Positions 8,701 through 16,714 are shown, numbered from the stretch's first letter. The stretch is 64,000 nucleotides of DNA from JAIVGV01 sp036389335 (GCA_036389335.1 DASVQC010000082.1:1-64000), one strand, 5' to 3'. A program made the numbers and translations. Notes: generated from the sequence alone by a model not told the origin.

Positions 8701-8809
8701 CGCCCGGCAGGAGCCCCGCGACCACGACGAGGGCGCACGCGACGGCGAGCGCCAGCACTCTCACGACCGAACCCCCGGCGGTCTTCCCGCCGAACTTCAC
8801 AGACTTCAT
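5720..8809 (-). CDS. Large secreted protein: PPC repeats, BACON-like, Calx-beta, DUF4214
   Basis: A 1029-residue exported protein read from the ATG at 8809, which opens a clear signal peptide (residues 1-40, ending PGASAQ); the open frame extends 35 codons upstream without a ribosome-binding site. Three consecutive PPC-type domains (about 92-208, 212-330, 335-450) share the pattern DGSFxDxYTFxGTAGQ and TGTYTIxANS. Two BACON-like modules follow (about 455-640, with WITINSPTAATAGTG and VTQTA), then a Calx-beta domain (about 645-760, VNEGDATKSITITV and TVTIVDDD). The last 260 residues match DUF4214 (FIRMQYLDFLSREPEP, FGSDEFRVKG, FLNSDEYFLRFG). The order suggests a cell-surface or released adhesion or matrix-binding protein. 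No protease or glycosidase domain is present. A strong hairpin lies just past the stop. Confidence 0.85.
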   Translation of the reverse strand: MKSVKFGGKTAGGSVVRVLALAVACALVVVAGLLPGASAQQKSGGPSKLLPGTVAGSAKVSPAGASRAKVKEGGAKWAAGAGGEVAPLALGCANPDSTIAANQTVNGTLATGDCTLGDGSFFDAYTFSGTAGQQVNITMASSQVDAYLYLMQPGETALSDNTIQDDDTGNGVKGTDARISITLPTTGTYTIIANSFASGQTGSYTLSVVSRPVCTPTLVQMTPSAGSVVTATGTLATTDCSLDDGSFIDVFTFNGTAGQQVAVAMSSAFDNFLFLVGPDGDELARNDNGAGGTNARIPAGGGGVLARLPQTGTYRVVANSLAASATGSYTIFLELGASSCPATAITPGTPVNGDLATTDCRLPADGSFIDTYTFNGTAGQNVSITMTSSAFDTYLFLLAPGGSELAFDDNHGGGANAHIPSSDKPTFTGVLPVSGTYTIYANSSVIGLTGPYTLTLTGGQAACTYALTAAGRTVGAGGGTFTDNFTTQAGCAAPSVASNAAFITSPAATVDGAGAGTLTYTVAANTGAQRAGTITVGTQTFTVTQGAGTPACDVTIYPPVQPFTQGGGTGRFTVFPAGSCSWTATTTTPWITINSPTAATAGTGRVRYTVAANPTSATRTGSIVVGTKTYVVTQTAAATTPQVQFSNATYSVNEGDATKSITITVVRIGDSAGAATVEYRTVDDLTAIPCNPADTPAAQRGKALARCDYSTNLDTLTFDIGQTVKTFTIPLINDTHVEGNESFQIALQNPQGAAAGSQQTATVTIVDDDTVQSAFNPINQTPLFIRMQYLDFLSREPEPGEPWSAVINGCPNPFNRPNNDPSANCDRIKVSSAFFGSDEFRVKGFFVFLYYKVSFGSQATPNFVPQYDEIVSDMRRITGSSTEERVDKTFNFAEDWVTRPAFVARYGAKSNAQFVDELLANVGASLASPDPVSGQTRNSLVAALDAGTKTRAEVLRIIVESGEVNAVQTNHAFVAMQYYGYLRRTPEPGGYTAWLNTINPPTSANPRDMVNGFLNSDEYFLRFGPNVRQ

Positions 8810-9250
8810 CGAAGACCTCTCACTCGTCAAAAGATATGAACCCGCGGTTCGCAAGTCTCGCGCGCGGGAACCGCGTGGGGCCGACGCCCGCCGCGGGGGT
8901 CGGGAAGCGCACAAGTTTTTCCGACACGGAGACCGAACTTTAACGACGCCCGAATCTCAGACTCGAAGACTGACGACTCGAACACGCTGCGGCGCAGCCG
9001 AATCTTTCCGCGCTGGGATTTTCTGGCAGAGGAGAATTGCCTACGCTCTCGGAGGGGTGTGCGGGCGGCGGCTGGCGGACGCCGGAACCGCGAAACGGGT
9101 CCGGAGTTCCCATCCCGCGGCGCGATAAAACTCAAAGAACCGTGCGCCGCGACATGATGACTCTAAAGGACGCAGTCCGGCGCAGTCAAGTTACGGCTCG
9201 GACTGTAAATAGATGTCCCAGCCGCGCCCCCGGTTGCACCCTTTCGCGCC
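8810..9250. other. Gene-free stretch between two minus-strand genes
   Basis: This 441-base stretch holds the promoter region of the gene at 5720-8809. No convincing gene, repeat or strong hairpin was seen. The immediate leader GAGTGAGAGGTCTTCG precedes the ATG at 8809. Confidence 0.6.
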
Positions 9251-10249
9251 TCACATCGCCGCGATGATCGCGTCGGCGAACTCCGTCGTCTTGGCCGTGC
9301 CGCCGATGTCGCGGGTGCGCACCTGCCCGTCGCGGAAGACCTTGAGCATCGCGTTCTCCACCCGATCCGCCGCCTCGCGCTCCCCGAGATGGCGCAGCAT
9401 GAGGATGCCCGACTGCAAGAGCGCGGTCGGGTTGGCGATGCCCTGACCGGCGATGTCGGGCGCGCTGCCGTGCACCGCCTCGAAGACCGCGCCCTGCTCG
9501 CCGATGTTCGCGCCGGGCACTAAGCCCAGCCCGCCGATGAGGCCGGCGCAGAGGTCGGAGACGATGTCGCCGTAGAGGTTTTCGAGGAGCATGATGTCGA
9601 ACTGCTCCGGGCGCATGACGAGCTGCATGCAGGCGTTGTCGACGATCTTGTCGTCGGCCTCGATCTCCGGGTAGCCCTTCGCCACGTCGCGGAAGCAGTC
9701 GAGGAAGAGCCCGTCCGAGAGCTTCATGATGTTCGCCTTGTGGACGGCGGTCACCTTCCTGCGCCCCTCGCTGCGCGCGTACTCGAAGGCGAACTTCGAG
9801 ACGCGCGTCGAGGCCTTCGCCGTGATGATCTTGATGCTCTCGACCACGCCGGGCACGACGACGTGCTCGATCCCCGCGTACAAGTCCTCCGTGTTCTCAC
9901 GCACGACCACCAGATCGAGTTCCGGATATCTCGACGGCACGTTCGGCAGCGCGCGCACGGGCCGCAGGTTGGCGTAGAGATCGAGCGCCTTGCGCAGCCC
10001 GACGTTGACGGACGTGAAGCCCTTGCCGACGGGCGTCGTGATCGGCCCCTTCAGGGCGACCTTGTTGCGCTTGATCGATTCGAGCAGATCGTCGGGCAGC
10101 GTCGTCCCGAAGTGTTCGAGCGCCTGCGCGCCCGCGTAGTGGGTCTCCCACTCCACCTCGACGCCCGTCGCCTCGACGATCCGCACCACGGCGGAACTCA
10201 CTTCCGGCCCGATCCCGTCGCCCGGAATCAGTGTGATAGTATGTTTCAT
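9251..10249 (-). CDS. icd: Isocitrate dehydrogenase, NAD-type (isocitrate/isopropylmalate family)
   Basis: A 332-residue cytoplasmic enzyme of the beta-decarboxylating dehydrogenase family, oxidising isocitrate to 2-oxoglutarate in the TCA cycle. The N-terminus ITLIPGDGIGPEV is the family signature. SVNVGLRKALDLYANLRPVR contains the substrate-binding Ser and Arg residues in the arrangement of isocitrate dehydrogenases. VRENTEDLYAGIEH is the isocitrate type; isopropylmalate dehydrogenases usually have a VRELTGG-like sequence here. NLYGDIVSDLCAGLIGGLG supplies the metal-binding Asp residues, and GSAPDIAGQGIANP the cofactor loop. The length fits the short NAD-dependent form. The neighbours are unrelated. 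Homoisocitrate or isopropylmalate activity cannot be fully excluded from sequence alone. Confidence 0.82.
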   Translation of the reverse strand: MKHTITLIPGDGIGPEVSSAVVRIVEATGVEVEWETHYAGAQALEHFGTTLPDDLLESIKRNKVALKGPITTPVGKGFTSVNVGLRKALDLYANLRPVRALPNVPSRYPELDLVVVRENTEDLYAGIEHVVVPGVVESIKIITAKASTRVSKFAFEYARSEGRRKVTAVHKANIMKLSDGLFLDCFRDVAKGYPEIEADDKIVDNACMQLVMRPEQFDIMLLENLYGDIVSDLCAGLIGGLGLVPGANIGEQGAVFEAVHGSAPDIAGQGIANPTALLQSGILMLRHLGEREAADRVENAMLKVFRDGQVRTRDIGGTAKTTEFADAIIAAM

Positions 10250-10251
10250 GT

Positions 10252-10366
10252 CGTCAGTCCGTCGTCCGTCGTCAGTCGTCCGTCGTTGCTTTGAGACCCG
10301 CGCCGGGCATCATCCGTCGCAGCCAGTCGCGGGCAACTGACGACGGACAACTAACAACGGACGTTT
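10252..10366. repeat. Imperfect palindrome of GTCCGTCGTCAGTC units
   Basis: Left arm CAGTCCGTCGTCCGTCGTC and right arm AACTGACGACGGACAACT are inverted versions of the same short unit, about 50 bases apart. The design (arms made of a reiterated 6-8 base unit) matches the GTGACGGGTGAC and ATGAGTG elements elsewhere in the window. It fills the space between the divergent genes icd and thiO. Confidence 0.55.
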
Positions 10367-10424
10367 TTGTTGGGGCGTCATCATAACAGCAACTTTGCGG
10401 AACGTGCCAGCAGCTTCGCGGGAC

Positions 10425-11663
10425 ATGAATGAGACGGGCGCGGACGTGGTCGTCGTCGGCGGCGGGGTGGCGGGGCTCTCGGTCGCGCGCGAGCTGGCGC
10501 GCTGGGGCACGCGCACGACGCTCGTCGAGCGCGGGCGGCTCGGCGCCGAAGCCTCGTGGGCCGCCGCCGGGATGCTCGCGCCGCAGATCGAGGCCGACTG
10601 CCGCGACGAGTTCTTCGACTTCGCCTGCTCCAGCCGCGACGCCTACCCCGCGTTCGCCGACGCGCTGCGCGAGGAGACCGGCATCGACATCGAGCTCGAC
10701 TGCACGGGCACGCTCGCGCTCGCCTTCACGGACGAGGACGAGCGGGAGGCGGCGCGCCGCTTCGAGTGGCAGCGGCGCGAGGGGCTCGTCGTCGAGCGGT
10801 TGGGCGGCGCGGAAGTGCTCGCGCTCGAACCCCGCCTCTCGGCGCGCGTCCGGGGCGCGCTGCGCTTCCCGCGCTCGTGGCAGGTGGAGAACCGCCGCCT
10901 GTGCGACGCGCTCGCGCGCGCGTGCCGACGGGCGAGCGTCAGAATCCTCGAAGACACGGAAGCGCGCGCGCTCGAAGTGCGCGCCGGGCGCTTCGTCGCG
11001 GTCGAGACTTCGCGCGGCGCGATCAGCGCGGGCGCGGTCGTCGTCGCCGGCGGCGCGTGGTCGTCACTCCTGCCCGTGAAGACTTCCGAGGGCACGACCG
11101 CGGGCGAATCGGGTGTAGCGTTGTCTTCATCTTCTTCATCGTTAACGTCCGCGACGACCGAGGCGCGCGACGCCAACGCCGTCGGGTCGCCGCGCATCGA
11201 ACCCGTCCGCGGGCAGATTCTCTGCTACGCGACGCGCGAGCACGATCCGCTCGTGCGCCACGTCGTCTACGGCGCGGGCGGCTACGTCGTCCCGCGCCGC
11301 GACGGGCGGCTGCTCGCGGGCACGACGACCGAGCGCGCGGGCTTCGACAAGTCCGTGACCGAGGAGGGGCGGCGCGCCATCAGGCGCTGCGCCGAAGAGA
11401 TCGCGCCCGGCGTCGCCGACCTCGAAGTGACGGGCGAGTGGGCCGGCCTGCGACCGCGCGCCGAAGACGATCTGCCCGTGCTCGGCGCGTCCGCGGAGAT
11501 CGAAAACCTGTTCTACGCGACGGGCCATTACCGCAACGGCATCCTGCTCGCGCCTTTGACGGGCGCGCTCGTCGCCGAGATGATCATGTCGGGCTCGACG
11601 CCCGCGCCGCTCGCGCCCTTCTCCCCCGCGCGCTTCCGCCGCGCCGCGCCGCGCGCACTCTGA
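10425..11663 (+). CDS. thiO: ThiO-like FAD-dependent glycine oxidase
   Basis: A 412-residue FAD-dependent oxidoreductase of the DAO/glycine oxidase family, which makes iminoacetate from glycine for the thiazole ring of thiamine. The ATG at 10425 was chosen; an upstream TTG at 10395 would add ten residues, and neither has a strong ribosome-binding site. The Rossmann motif GGGVAG (12-17) with Glu35 binds FAD, and GAEASWAAAGMLAPQ is the characteristic ThiO segment. The C-terminal part has the YVVPRRDGRLLAGTTTE and GLRPRAEDDLPVLG signatures. Residues about 213-257 contain a Ser/Thr-rich low-complexity insert unusual for the family. No other thiamine gene is adjacent. Other deaminating amino-acid oxidases of the same family remain possible. 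Confidence 0.8.
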   Translation: MNETGADVVVVGGGVAGLSVARELARWGTRTTLVERGRLGAEASWAAAGMLAPQIEADCRDEFFDFACSSRDAYPAFADALREETGIDIELDCTGTLALAFTDEDEREAARRFEWQRREGLVVERLGGAEVLALEPRLSARVRGALRFPRSWQVENRRLCDALARACRRASVRILEDTEARALEVRAGRFVAVETSRGAISAGAVVVAGGAWSSLLPVKTSEGTTAGESGVALSSSSSSLTSATTEARDANAVGSPRIEPVRGQILCYATREHDPLVRHVVYGAGGYVVPRRDGRLLAGTTTERAGFDKSVTEEGRRAIRRCAEEIAPGVADLEVTGEWAGLRPRAEDDLPVLGASAEIENLFYATGHYRNGILLAPLTGALVAEMIMSGSTPAPLAPFSPARFRRAAPRAL

Positions 11664-11670
11664 AGAGATC

Positions 11671-13080
11671 ATGTTTTACCCCGAACCGCCGACGCCGCGA
11701 AAATTCTCGACCCGCGCGACGACTCGCCTGAGGGCGCGCGCCCTGCGACTCGCGCTCGTCGCGTGCCTCGTCGCGCCCTGCGTGCCCGCGTCCCTCGCGC
11801 AGCGGGGCGCGGCGGACGACCGGGCGGGCGCGGCTGCCGCCGTGAAGTCAGCCGCGCAGTTGTACGCGGAGGCCGCCGGGTACAGGCGCGCGAAGTACGA
11901 GGAGCTTGAGCGCGAGGGGTTCCGCTTCAACGAGAAGATCGAGGCGCAAGTTAACGAAGAGCAGCGCGCCGTCGCCGCCCGCAACGCCGCGCGGTTGCAG
12001 GCGCGCTCCGAGCTGAGCGCGATCGACAAATTCCACCTCGGCCTGCTGCAAGACCTCGCCGGGCAACCCGATCAGGCCGTCGCCACGCTGCGCGCGCTCG
12101 CGCGCGAGCAGTCGTTGACGGGCGCGCAGGCGCGGACGGCGCGCTTCGTCGTCGCGTCGGCGCTCGCCAAGCGCGGCGACCCCGCCGGAGCGGAGGAGGC
12201 GGGCGCGGAGTTCCTCGGCGCGTCCGCGGCGGAGCCGGCCAGCCGCTTCCAGCTCGAAACCGCCATCGCCGCGAGCTACCGCAAGCGCGGCGAGCGCGAG
12301 CGCGCCGTCGCGCACGCGCGCGAGGCGTTCGACGCGGCGAAGTCGATCTACGCGAACTCCGCCGACCTCGACGCCGCCTCGCGCGACGAGATGTTCTACC
12401 GCGCGGCCCAGTTCCTCTCCGAGACGCTGCACGAGCTGAACCGGACGGGCGAGGCGATAGCCGCGCTGCAAGAGCTGCGCCGCCTGAGCGTCAGCTTCCC
12501 CTCGGCAGACCTCTACCGCCGCGCGAGCTTGATCCTCGGTCGCATCGTCCCCGCCGTCGGCTACATGACGAAGCCCGACGATCCGCTCTTCGGCCCGGGG
12601 GCGCGGCCCGCGCCCGAGATCGAGGTCAAGGACTGGATCGATCAGAAGCCGACGACGCTCGCGCAAGAGCGCGGTCGCGTCGTGCTGCTCGACTTCTGGG
12701 CGACGTGGTGCGCGCCCTGCCAAGCCGCGCTGCCCGCGATGAGCGACTGGCAGCGCCGCTTCAAGGATCGCGGCCTGACGATCATCGCCTTCACGCAGTA
12801 CCACGACGAGATCGTCAACGGTCGCCCGGTGATGACGAAGCGCGAGCGGGAGAATTTACGCGGCTTCCGCCGCTCGATGCGCCTGCCCTTCGGCGTCGCC
12901 GCCGCGGAGAGCCTGACGACCGCCGCGCGCTACAACGTGACGTCGCTCCCCGCCGCCGTGCTCATCGACCGCCGCGGCGTCGTGCGCTACCTGAACGTCG
13001 GCTCGAACGACGACGATCTCAAAGAGTTGGAGCAGATGATCGAGACGCTGCTCGACGAGCCCGCGGGCGGCGGCGACTGA
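11671..13080 (+). CDS. Exported TlpA-like thioredoxin with N-terminal helical region
   Basis: A 469-residue protein. Residues 20-44 form a signal peptide after a basic leader. Residues about 60-300 are alpha-helical and TPR-like (repeated AxxxAREAF, LxELxRxxEAIAAL patterns). Residues 330-465 form a thioredoxin-fold TlpA/ResA domain: DFWATWCAPC with redox cysteines 347 and 350, and the cis-proline loop TSLP (Pro427). It would act as an extracytoplasmic thiol-disulfide oxidoreductase. It starts eight bases after the stop of thiO and is followed 16 bases later by a paralogue of the same architecture, so the three may be co-transcribed. Confidence 0.85.
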   Translation: MFYPEPPTPRKFSTRATTRLRARALRLALVACLVAPCVPASLAQRGAADDRAGAAAAVKSAAQLYAEAAGYRRAKYEELEREGFRFNEKIEAQVNEEQRAVAARNAARLQARSELSAIDKFHLGLLQDLAGQPDQAVATLRALAREQSLTGAQARTARFVVASALAKRGDPAGAEEAGAEFLGASAAEPASRFQLETAIAASYRKRGERERAVAHAREAFDAAKSIYANSADLDAASRDEMFYRAAQFLSETLHELNRTGEAIAALQELRRLSVSFPSADLYRRASLILGRIVPAVGYMTKPDDPLFGPGARPAPEIEVKDWIDQKPTTLAQERGRVVLLDFWATWCAPCQAALPAMSDWQRRFKDRGLTIIAFTQYHDEIVNGRPVMTKRERENLRGFRRSMRLPFGVAAAESLTTAARYNVTSLPAAVLIDRRGVVRYLNVGSNDDDLKELEQMIETLLDEPAGGGD

Positions 13081-13096
13081 AGAGGTACGTCCGATC

Positions 13097-14434
13097 TTGT
13101 CTCACCTCAAACGGATTCTAATGCTCTCGTGCGCGCTCGCCCTCGCGGCGGCCCCGGCGCGCGCGCAAAAAAGTCGGGCGGCGGGATCGCGCCCGCCGAG
13201 CGCCGCGTCTGAAGACGCCGCGGCGCTCTACGACGAGGCGGCGAGGTTTCTCGAACGCAAGTTCGCCGAGTTCAACCGCGCGGGCGTGCGCTACGACTCC
13301 GCGCTCGAACTCAAGACCCGCGCCGAGCAGCGCGAACTCGCCGCGCGCAACGCGGCGCGACTCGCCGCGCGCGCCCAACTCAGGGGCGAGGATTATTACT
13401 TCCTCGGCCTGCTCCGCCAGCTCGCGGGCGACAAGGGGGGCGTCGCCGAACCGCTGCGGCGCTTCCTCGCCGAGTCCGCCGCGCGCAAGGAAGCCGACGG
13501 GCTGAAGCTACAGAAGGCGCGCCACCTCCTGACCGAGATCGCCGCGCGCGACTCCCGGCTCGAAGACGCGGAAAGAAGTTTCGCCGACTACGCGCGCAAC
13601 ACGCCGGCCAACCCGCTCGATCTCTTCCGCCTCCGCATCGCGCTCGCCAACGCCTACGAGCGCGCGCACAAGTTCGAGCCCGCCGCCGCGCACGCGCGCG
13701 CCGCGTTCGGCGCGGCGAAGGCCGCCGAGACGACGAGCAACGACTACGTGCAGCGCGCGCAGCTCATCAACGCCGCGGGCGTCACGCTCGCCAACATCCT
13801 CTCGGAGTTGAAGCGGGACGAGGAGGCGCGCGCCCTCGCCCGCGAGCTGCTCGACCTCGGCCTCAAGCTCCCCTCGGCGCACGTCTACGCGACCGCCGTC
13901 GAGTTGATCGCGAACGGCGGCGGCGACGCGCACGCCGTCGAGCGCTCCATCGAAGAGTCGGCGGCGCACACCGAGACCGCGCCGGAGATCGAGATCAGGC
14001 AGTGGCTCGACCGCGGGGAGACGACCATGGCCTCCTTGCGCGGTCAGGTCGTGCTCTTGGACTTCTGGGCGACGTGGTGCGGGCCGTGCCTTGAGACGAT
14101 GCCGCGGCTCGAACGCCTGCACGAGAAATACAAGGCGCGCGGGCTCGCCGTCGTCGGGCTCACGGAGCTTTACGGCGAGTCCGAAGGCAAGCCGCTCACC
14201 CCGGCGGCGGAGATCGCCTCCATCGCCGCCTTCAAGCGCGGGCTGCGGCTGACCTACGGCATCGGCGTCGCCTCGAACGACGCCAACAACCTGCGCTACG
14301 GCGTGCGCGCCATGCCCGCGACTTTTCTGATCGACCGCCGCGGCGTCGTCCGTCACGTCGCCGTCGGCGCGGTCGACGCGACCGAAGACGCCCTCGAAGG
14401 CGTCATCGAGAGACTGCTGAGTGAAAAGCCGTGA
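13097..14434 (+). CDS. Exported TlpA-like thioredoxin, paralogue of the preceding gene
   Basis: A 445-residue protein with the same plan as the gene at 11671: signal peptide, helical region with the shared block EQRxxAARNAARL, and a C-terminal TlpA domain with DFWATWCGPC (Cys328, Cys331) and the loop RAMPATFLIDRRGVVRHV. The TTG at 13097 was chosen as start because it gives a proper signal peptide with basic residues (MSHLKRILMLSCALALAAA) and follows AGAGG; the ATG at 13121 would remove the charged region. The tandem arrangement indicates a duplication followed by divergence. Possible roles are cytochrome c maturation or repair of exported disulfide proteins. Confidence 0.85.
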   Translation: MSHLKRILMLSCALALAAAPARAQKSRAAGSRPPSAASEDAAALYDEAARFLERKFAEFNRAGVRYDSALELKTRAEQRELAARNAARLAARAQLRGEDYYFLGLLRQLAGDKGGVAEPLRRFLAESAARKEADGLKLQKARHLLTEIAARDSRLEDAERSFADYARNTPANPLDLFRLRIALANAYERAHKFEPAAAHARAAFGAAKAAETTSNDYVQRAQLINAAGVTLANILSELKRDEEARALARELLDLGLKLPSAHVYATAVELIANGGGDAHAVERSIEESAAHTETAPEIEIRQWLDRGETTMASLRGQVVLLDFWATWCGPCLETMPRLERLHEKYKARGLAVVGLTELYGESEGKPLTPAAEIASIAAFKRGLRLTYGIGVASNDANNLRYGVRAMPATFLIDRRGVVRHVAVGAVDATEDALEGVIERLLSEKP

Positions 14435-14573
14435 CAAGTGACGGGCGACAGGTGACAAGAAGCTGTTAGCTGTTAGCCGTTAGCTGTTAGCTTCTGCCTT
14501 TGGCTTGGCTAAGAGCTAACAGCTAACGGCTAATCGCTTCCTTGTCACTTGTCACCCGTCACTTGTCACTTGT
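14425..14573. repeat. Nested palindrome of GTGACAAG and AGCTGTTAGC units
   Basis: The outer arms are GTGACAAGTGACGGG on the left and CTTGTCACTTGTCACCC on the right. Inside them is a second inverted pair built on GCTGTTAGCTGTTAGC and GCTAACAGCTAACGGC. Two different reiterated units are therefore nested in one element, filling the gap between the second TlpA gene and the CcdA fusion. The last codons of the upstream gene overlap its left edge. Confidence 0.7.
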
Positions 14574-14586
14574 ATCTTAAACAGTT

Positions 14587-15843
14587 ATGGAAGGCGCGAA
14601 TATCAACATCCTGATCGCGTTCGCGGCGGGGCTGGCGTCGTTTTTGAGCCCGTGCGTGCTGCCGCTCGTGCCGGGCTACATCTCCCTGATGTCGGGCATC
14701 AGCATCGAGCACCTGAAGGGGGAGGGCGGCACGCGCGCGTCGGCGCGACGCGCCGTCATCCTCAACTCGCTCGCGTTCAACGCCGGGCTCTCCATCATCT
14801 TCCTGCTCCTCGGCGCGCTGGCCGGTCTGGTCGGCGCGGTGTTCAAGAGCCCGTGGGTGTACGTCCCGGCGGGGCTGCTCATCGTCGCGTTCGGGCTACA
14901 GCTCATGGGCGTGCTCAAGATCGGCGCGCTCTACCGCGACACCAGAAAATTCTCCGACGAGAAGCCGCGCGGGCTGGCGGGCTCGTTCACCCTCGGGCTC
15001 GCCTTCGCCGCCGGGTGGACGCCGTGCATCGGCCCCATCCTCGGGGCCATCCTCACCCTCGCGGCGCAGACCGGCGGCTGGAAGAGCGGCCTCGTCCTCA
15101 CGGCCTTCTACGCCGCGGGGCTCGCCGTGCCCTTCCTCCTGACCGGGCTGCTGCTCAACCAGTTCCTCGGCTTCTACGGCTGGTTCCGACGCCACCTGCA
15201 CAAGGTCGAGGTCATCTCCGGCGTGATGCTCATCGCCGTCGGCCTGCTCATCGCGACCAACAACGTCAACTGGCTCGCGGGCCTCGCCGCGAAGGTGCTG
15301 CCGAACGCCGAGTCGTCGCTCGCCGAGCGCGTCAACAATAAGCAGACGGCGGCGGCGGACGGCGCGGCCAGTCCCGCCGGCACGTCGCGCCCGGCCAACC
15401 CGCTCGGCATGAAGTCCGCGCCGGAGTTGGAGCTGAAGACGCTCGACGGCCAGCCGTTCGTCCTCTCGTCCCTGCGCGGTCGCGTCGTGCTCTTAAACTT
15501 CTGGGCGACGTGGTGCATCCCCTGCCGTCAGGAGATTCCCGACCTGAGCGCGTTGCAGCGCGACCTCGGCGCGCGCGGGCTGAGCGTCGTCGGCGTCTCG
15601 GCGGACGACACGGCGGACGACGTGCGCGACTTCCAGCACGCGCTCCCGCAGGACTACACCGTGGTGCTCGGCACGACCGCCGGGAAGTCCAGTTACGGCG
15701 TCGTCGGCCTGCCCAAAACTTTCGTCATCGACCGGCAGGGTCGCATCCGCCAGACCTTCACGGGCGAGCGCAAGCGCGCGCAGTTCGAGGCGGAAATTTT
15801 GCCGCTGCTCGAAGAGAAAGAGACCGTCTCCCTCGACCGCTGA
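14587..15843 (+). CDS. CcdA/DsbD-type membrane protein fused to a TlpA thioredoxin domain
   Basis: A 418-residue fusion. Residues 1-230 form a six-helix CcdA module with the paired cysteines Cys23 (SPCVLPLVPGY) and Cys147 (WTPCIGP), which in this family carry electrons across the inner membrane. A 45-residue linker follows, then a thioredoxin domain (about 278-410) with NFWATWCIPC (Cys310, Cys313) and cis-Pro in VGLPKTFVID. The arrangement resembles DsbD without its N-terminal domain. It would take electrons from cytoplasmic thioredoxin and deliver them to its own extracytoplasmic thioredoxin domain. Neighbouring exported TlpA proteins on both sides are likely partners. The start ATG is in a weakly marked context. 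Confidence 0.9.
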   Translation: MEGANINILIAFAAGLASFLSPCVLPLVPGYISLMSGISIEHLKGEGGTRASARRAVILNSLAFNAGLSIIFLLLGALAGLVGAVFKSPWVYVPAGLLIVAFGLQLMGVLKIGALYRDTRKFSDEKPRGLAGSFTLGLAFAAGWTPCIGPILGAILTLAAQTGGWKSGLVLTAFYAAGLAVPFLLTGLLLNQFLGFYGWFRRHLHKVEVISGVMLIAVGLLIATNNVNWLAGLAAKVLPNAESSLAERVNNKQTAAADGAASPAGTSRPANPLGMKSAPELELKTLDGQPFVLSSLRGRVVLLNFWATWCIPCRQEIPDLSALQRDLGARGLSVVGVSADDTADDVRDFQHALPQDYTVVLGTTAGKSSYGVVGLPKTFVIDRQGRIRQTFTGERKRAQFEAEILPLLEEKETVSLDR

Positions 15844-15897
15844 CTTTAAGCAGCCGGCCCGCGCCCGCGGGGCCGAAGACGGGGAGTCATTCGCGCC

Positions 15898-16623
15898 ATG
15901 AAAAAAGTCTTAGCCCTCGCGCTCCTCGCCCTCGCGCCCGCCGCCGCCGCGCGCGCGCAGCAGCAGGAGCAGCAGCCCGCGACGCCGCGGCAATCCCAAG
16001 CCCCGACCGCGACGCCCCACCCGACGCCGAACACCCCGTCCGCGACTCCCGCGCCGACGCCGAGGCCCGCCCCGCCGGAGGCCCACGAGTACGCGCCCTT
16101 GCAGGAGCGCGAGATCAACTACAAGGACTGGACGTTCAAGTCGGCGCGGACGGGCGAGCGCCTGAACCTGCGCGAGTGGTCGCGCGGCAAGCGGCTCGTG
16201 CTCGTCGTCTACTTCGCGCCGTGGTGCCGCAACTGGAAGCTCGAAGCGCCGGTCGTCGCGCGCCTCTACGAAAAGTATTCTGACGCGGGCTTCGACGTGG
16301 TGGCGGTCAGCGACTACGGCACGAGCGCCGAGATCAAGGGCTACTTCGACGAGCACCCGGCGCGCTACCCCGTGGTCGTCGAGTCCGACTCGTCCGGCGA
16401 CAGGGAGAAGACGGCGCACTACGGCTACCGCACGCGGACCGGCGACGCGCGCAAGTGGGGCTCGCCCTACAACGTCTTCCTTGAACCCGCCAAGCTCAAC
16501 GCGAAGGGCGACGTGCTCGCCGCCAGAGTCTGGGTGGCGAACGGCGAGCTTGTCGAGCACGACGCCGAGCAGTTCATACGCGAGCGGCTGGGCCTGCCCG
16601 CCGACGCCAAGATCGAAGACTGA
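15898..16623 (+). CDS. Exported thioredoxin-fold protein lacking the second active-site cysteine
   Basis: A 241-residue protein with a signal peptide (MKKVLALALLALAPAAAARA), a Gln/Pro/Thr-rich linker to about residue 60, and a TlpA/AhpC-like thioredoxin domain from about 70. The active site reads APWCRNW: Cys110 is present, but the position of the usual second Cys is Trp113. It therefore cannot form the standard CxxC disulfide. It may act as a one-cysteine thiol enzyme or a binding protein. It begins 54 bases after the CcdA fusion on the same strand, as the fourth thioredoxin-fold gene in a row, and a terminator follows. Confidence 0.75.
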   Translation: MKKVLALALLALAPAAAARAQQQEQQPATPRQSQAPTATPHPTPNTPSATPAPTPRPAPPEAHEYAPLQEREINYKDWTFKSARTGERLNLREWSRGKRLVLVVYFAPWCRNWKLEAPVVARLYEKYSDAGFDVVAVSDYGTSAEIKGYFDEHPARYPVVVESDSSGDREKTAHYGYRTRTGDARKWGSPYNVFLEPAKLNAKGDVLAARVWVANGELVEHDAEQFIRERLGLPADAKIED

Positions 16624-16687
16624 CGCCGAACCCGGGCGCGCGCCGCGCGCCCTCGTCGGCCAACGCGGAACGACAACCGCTTAGGAT

Positions 16688-16714
16688 GGGCGGCTTCGAC
16701 GGGCCGCCCGTTTT
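16688..16714 (+). terminator. Intrinsic terminator after the redoxin block
   Basis: GGGCGGC (16688-16694) pairs with GCCGCCC (16703-16709), followed by GTTTT. It lies 65 bases past the stop of the last redoxin gene and just before the DHH gene, so it probably ends the redoxin transcript. Confidence 0.65.
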
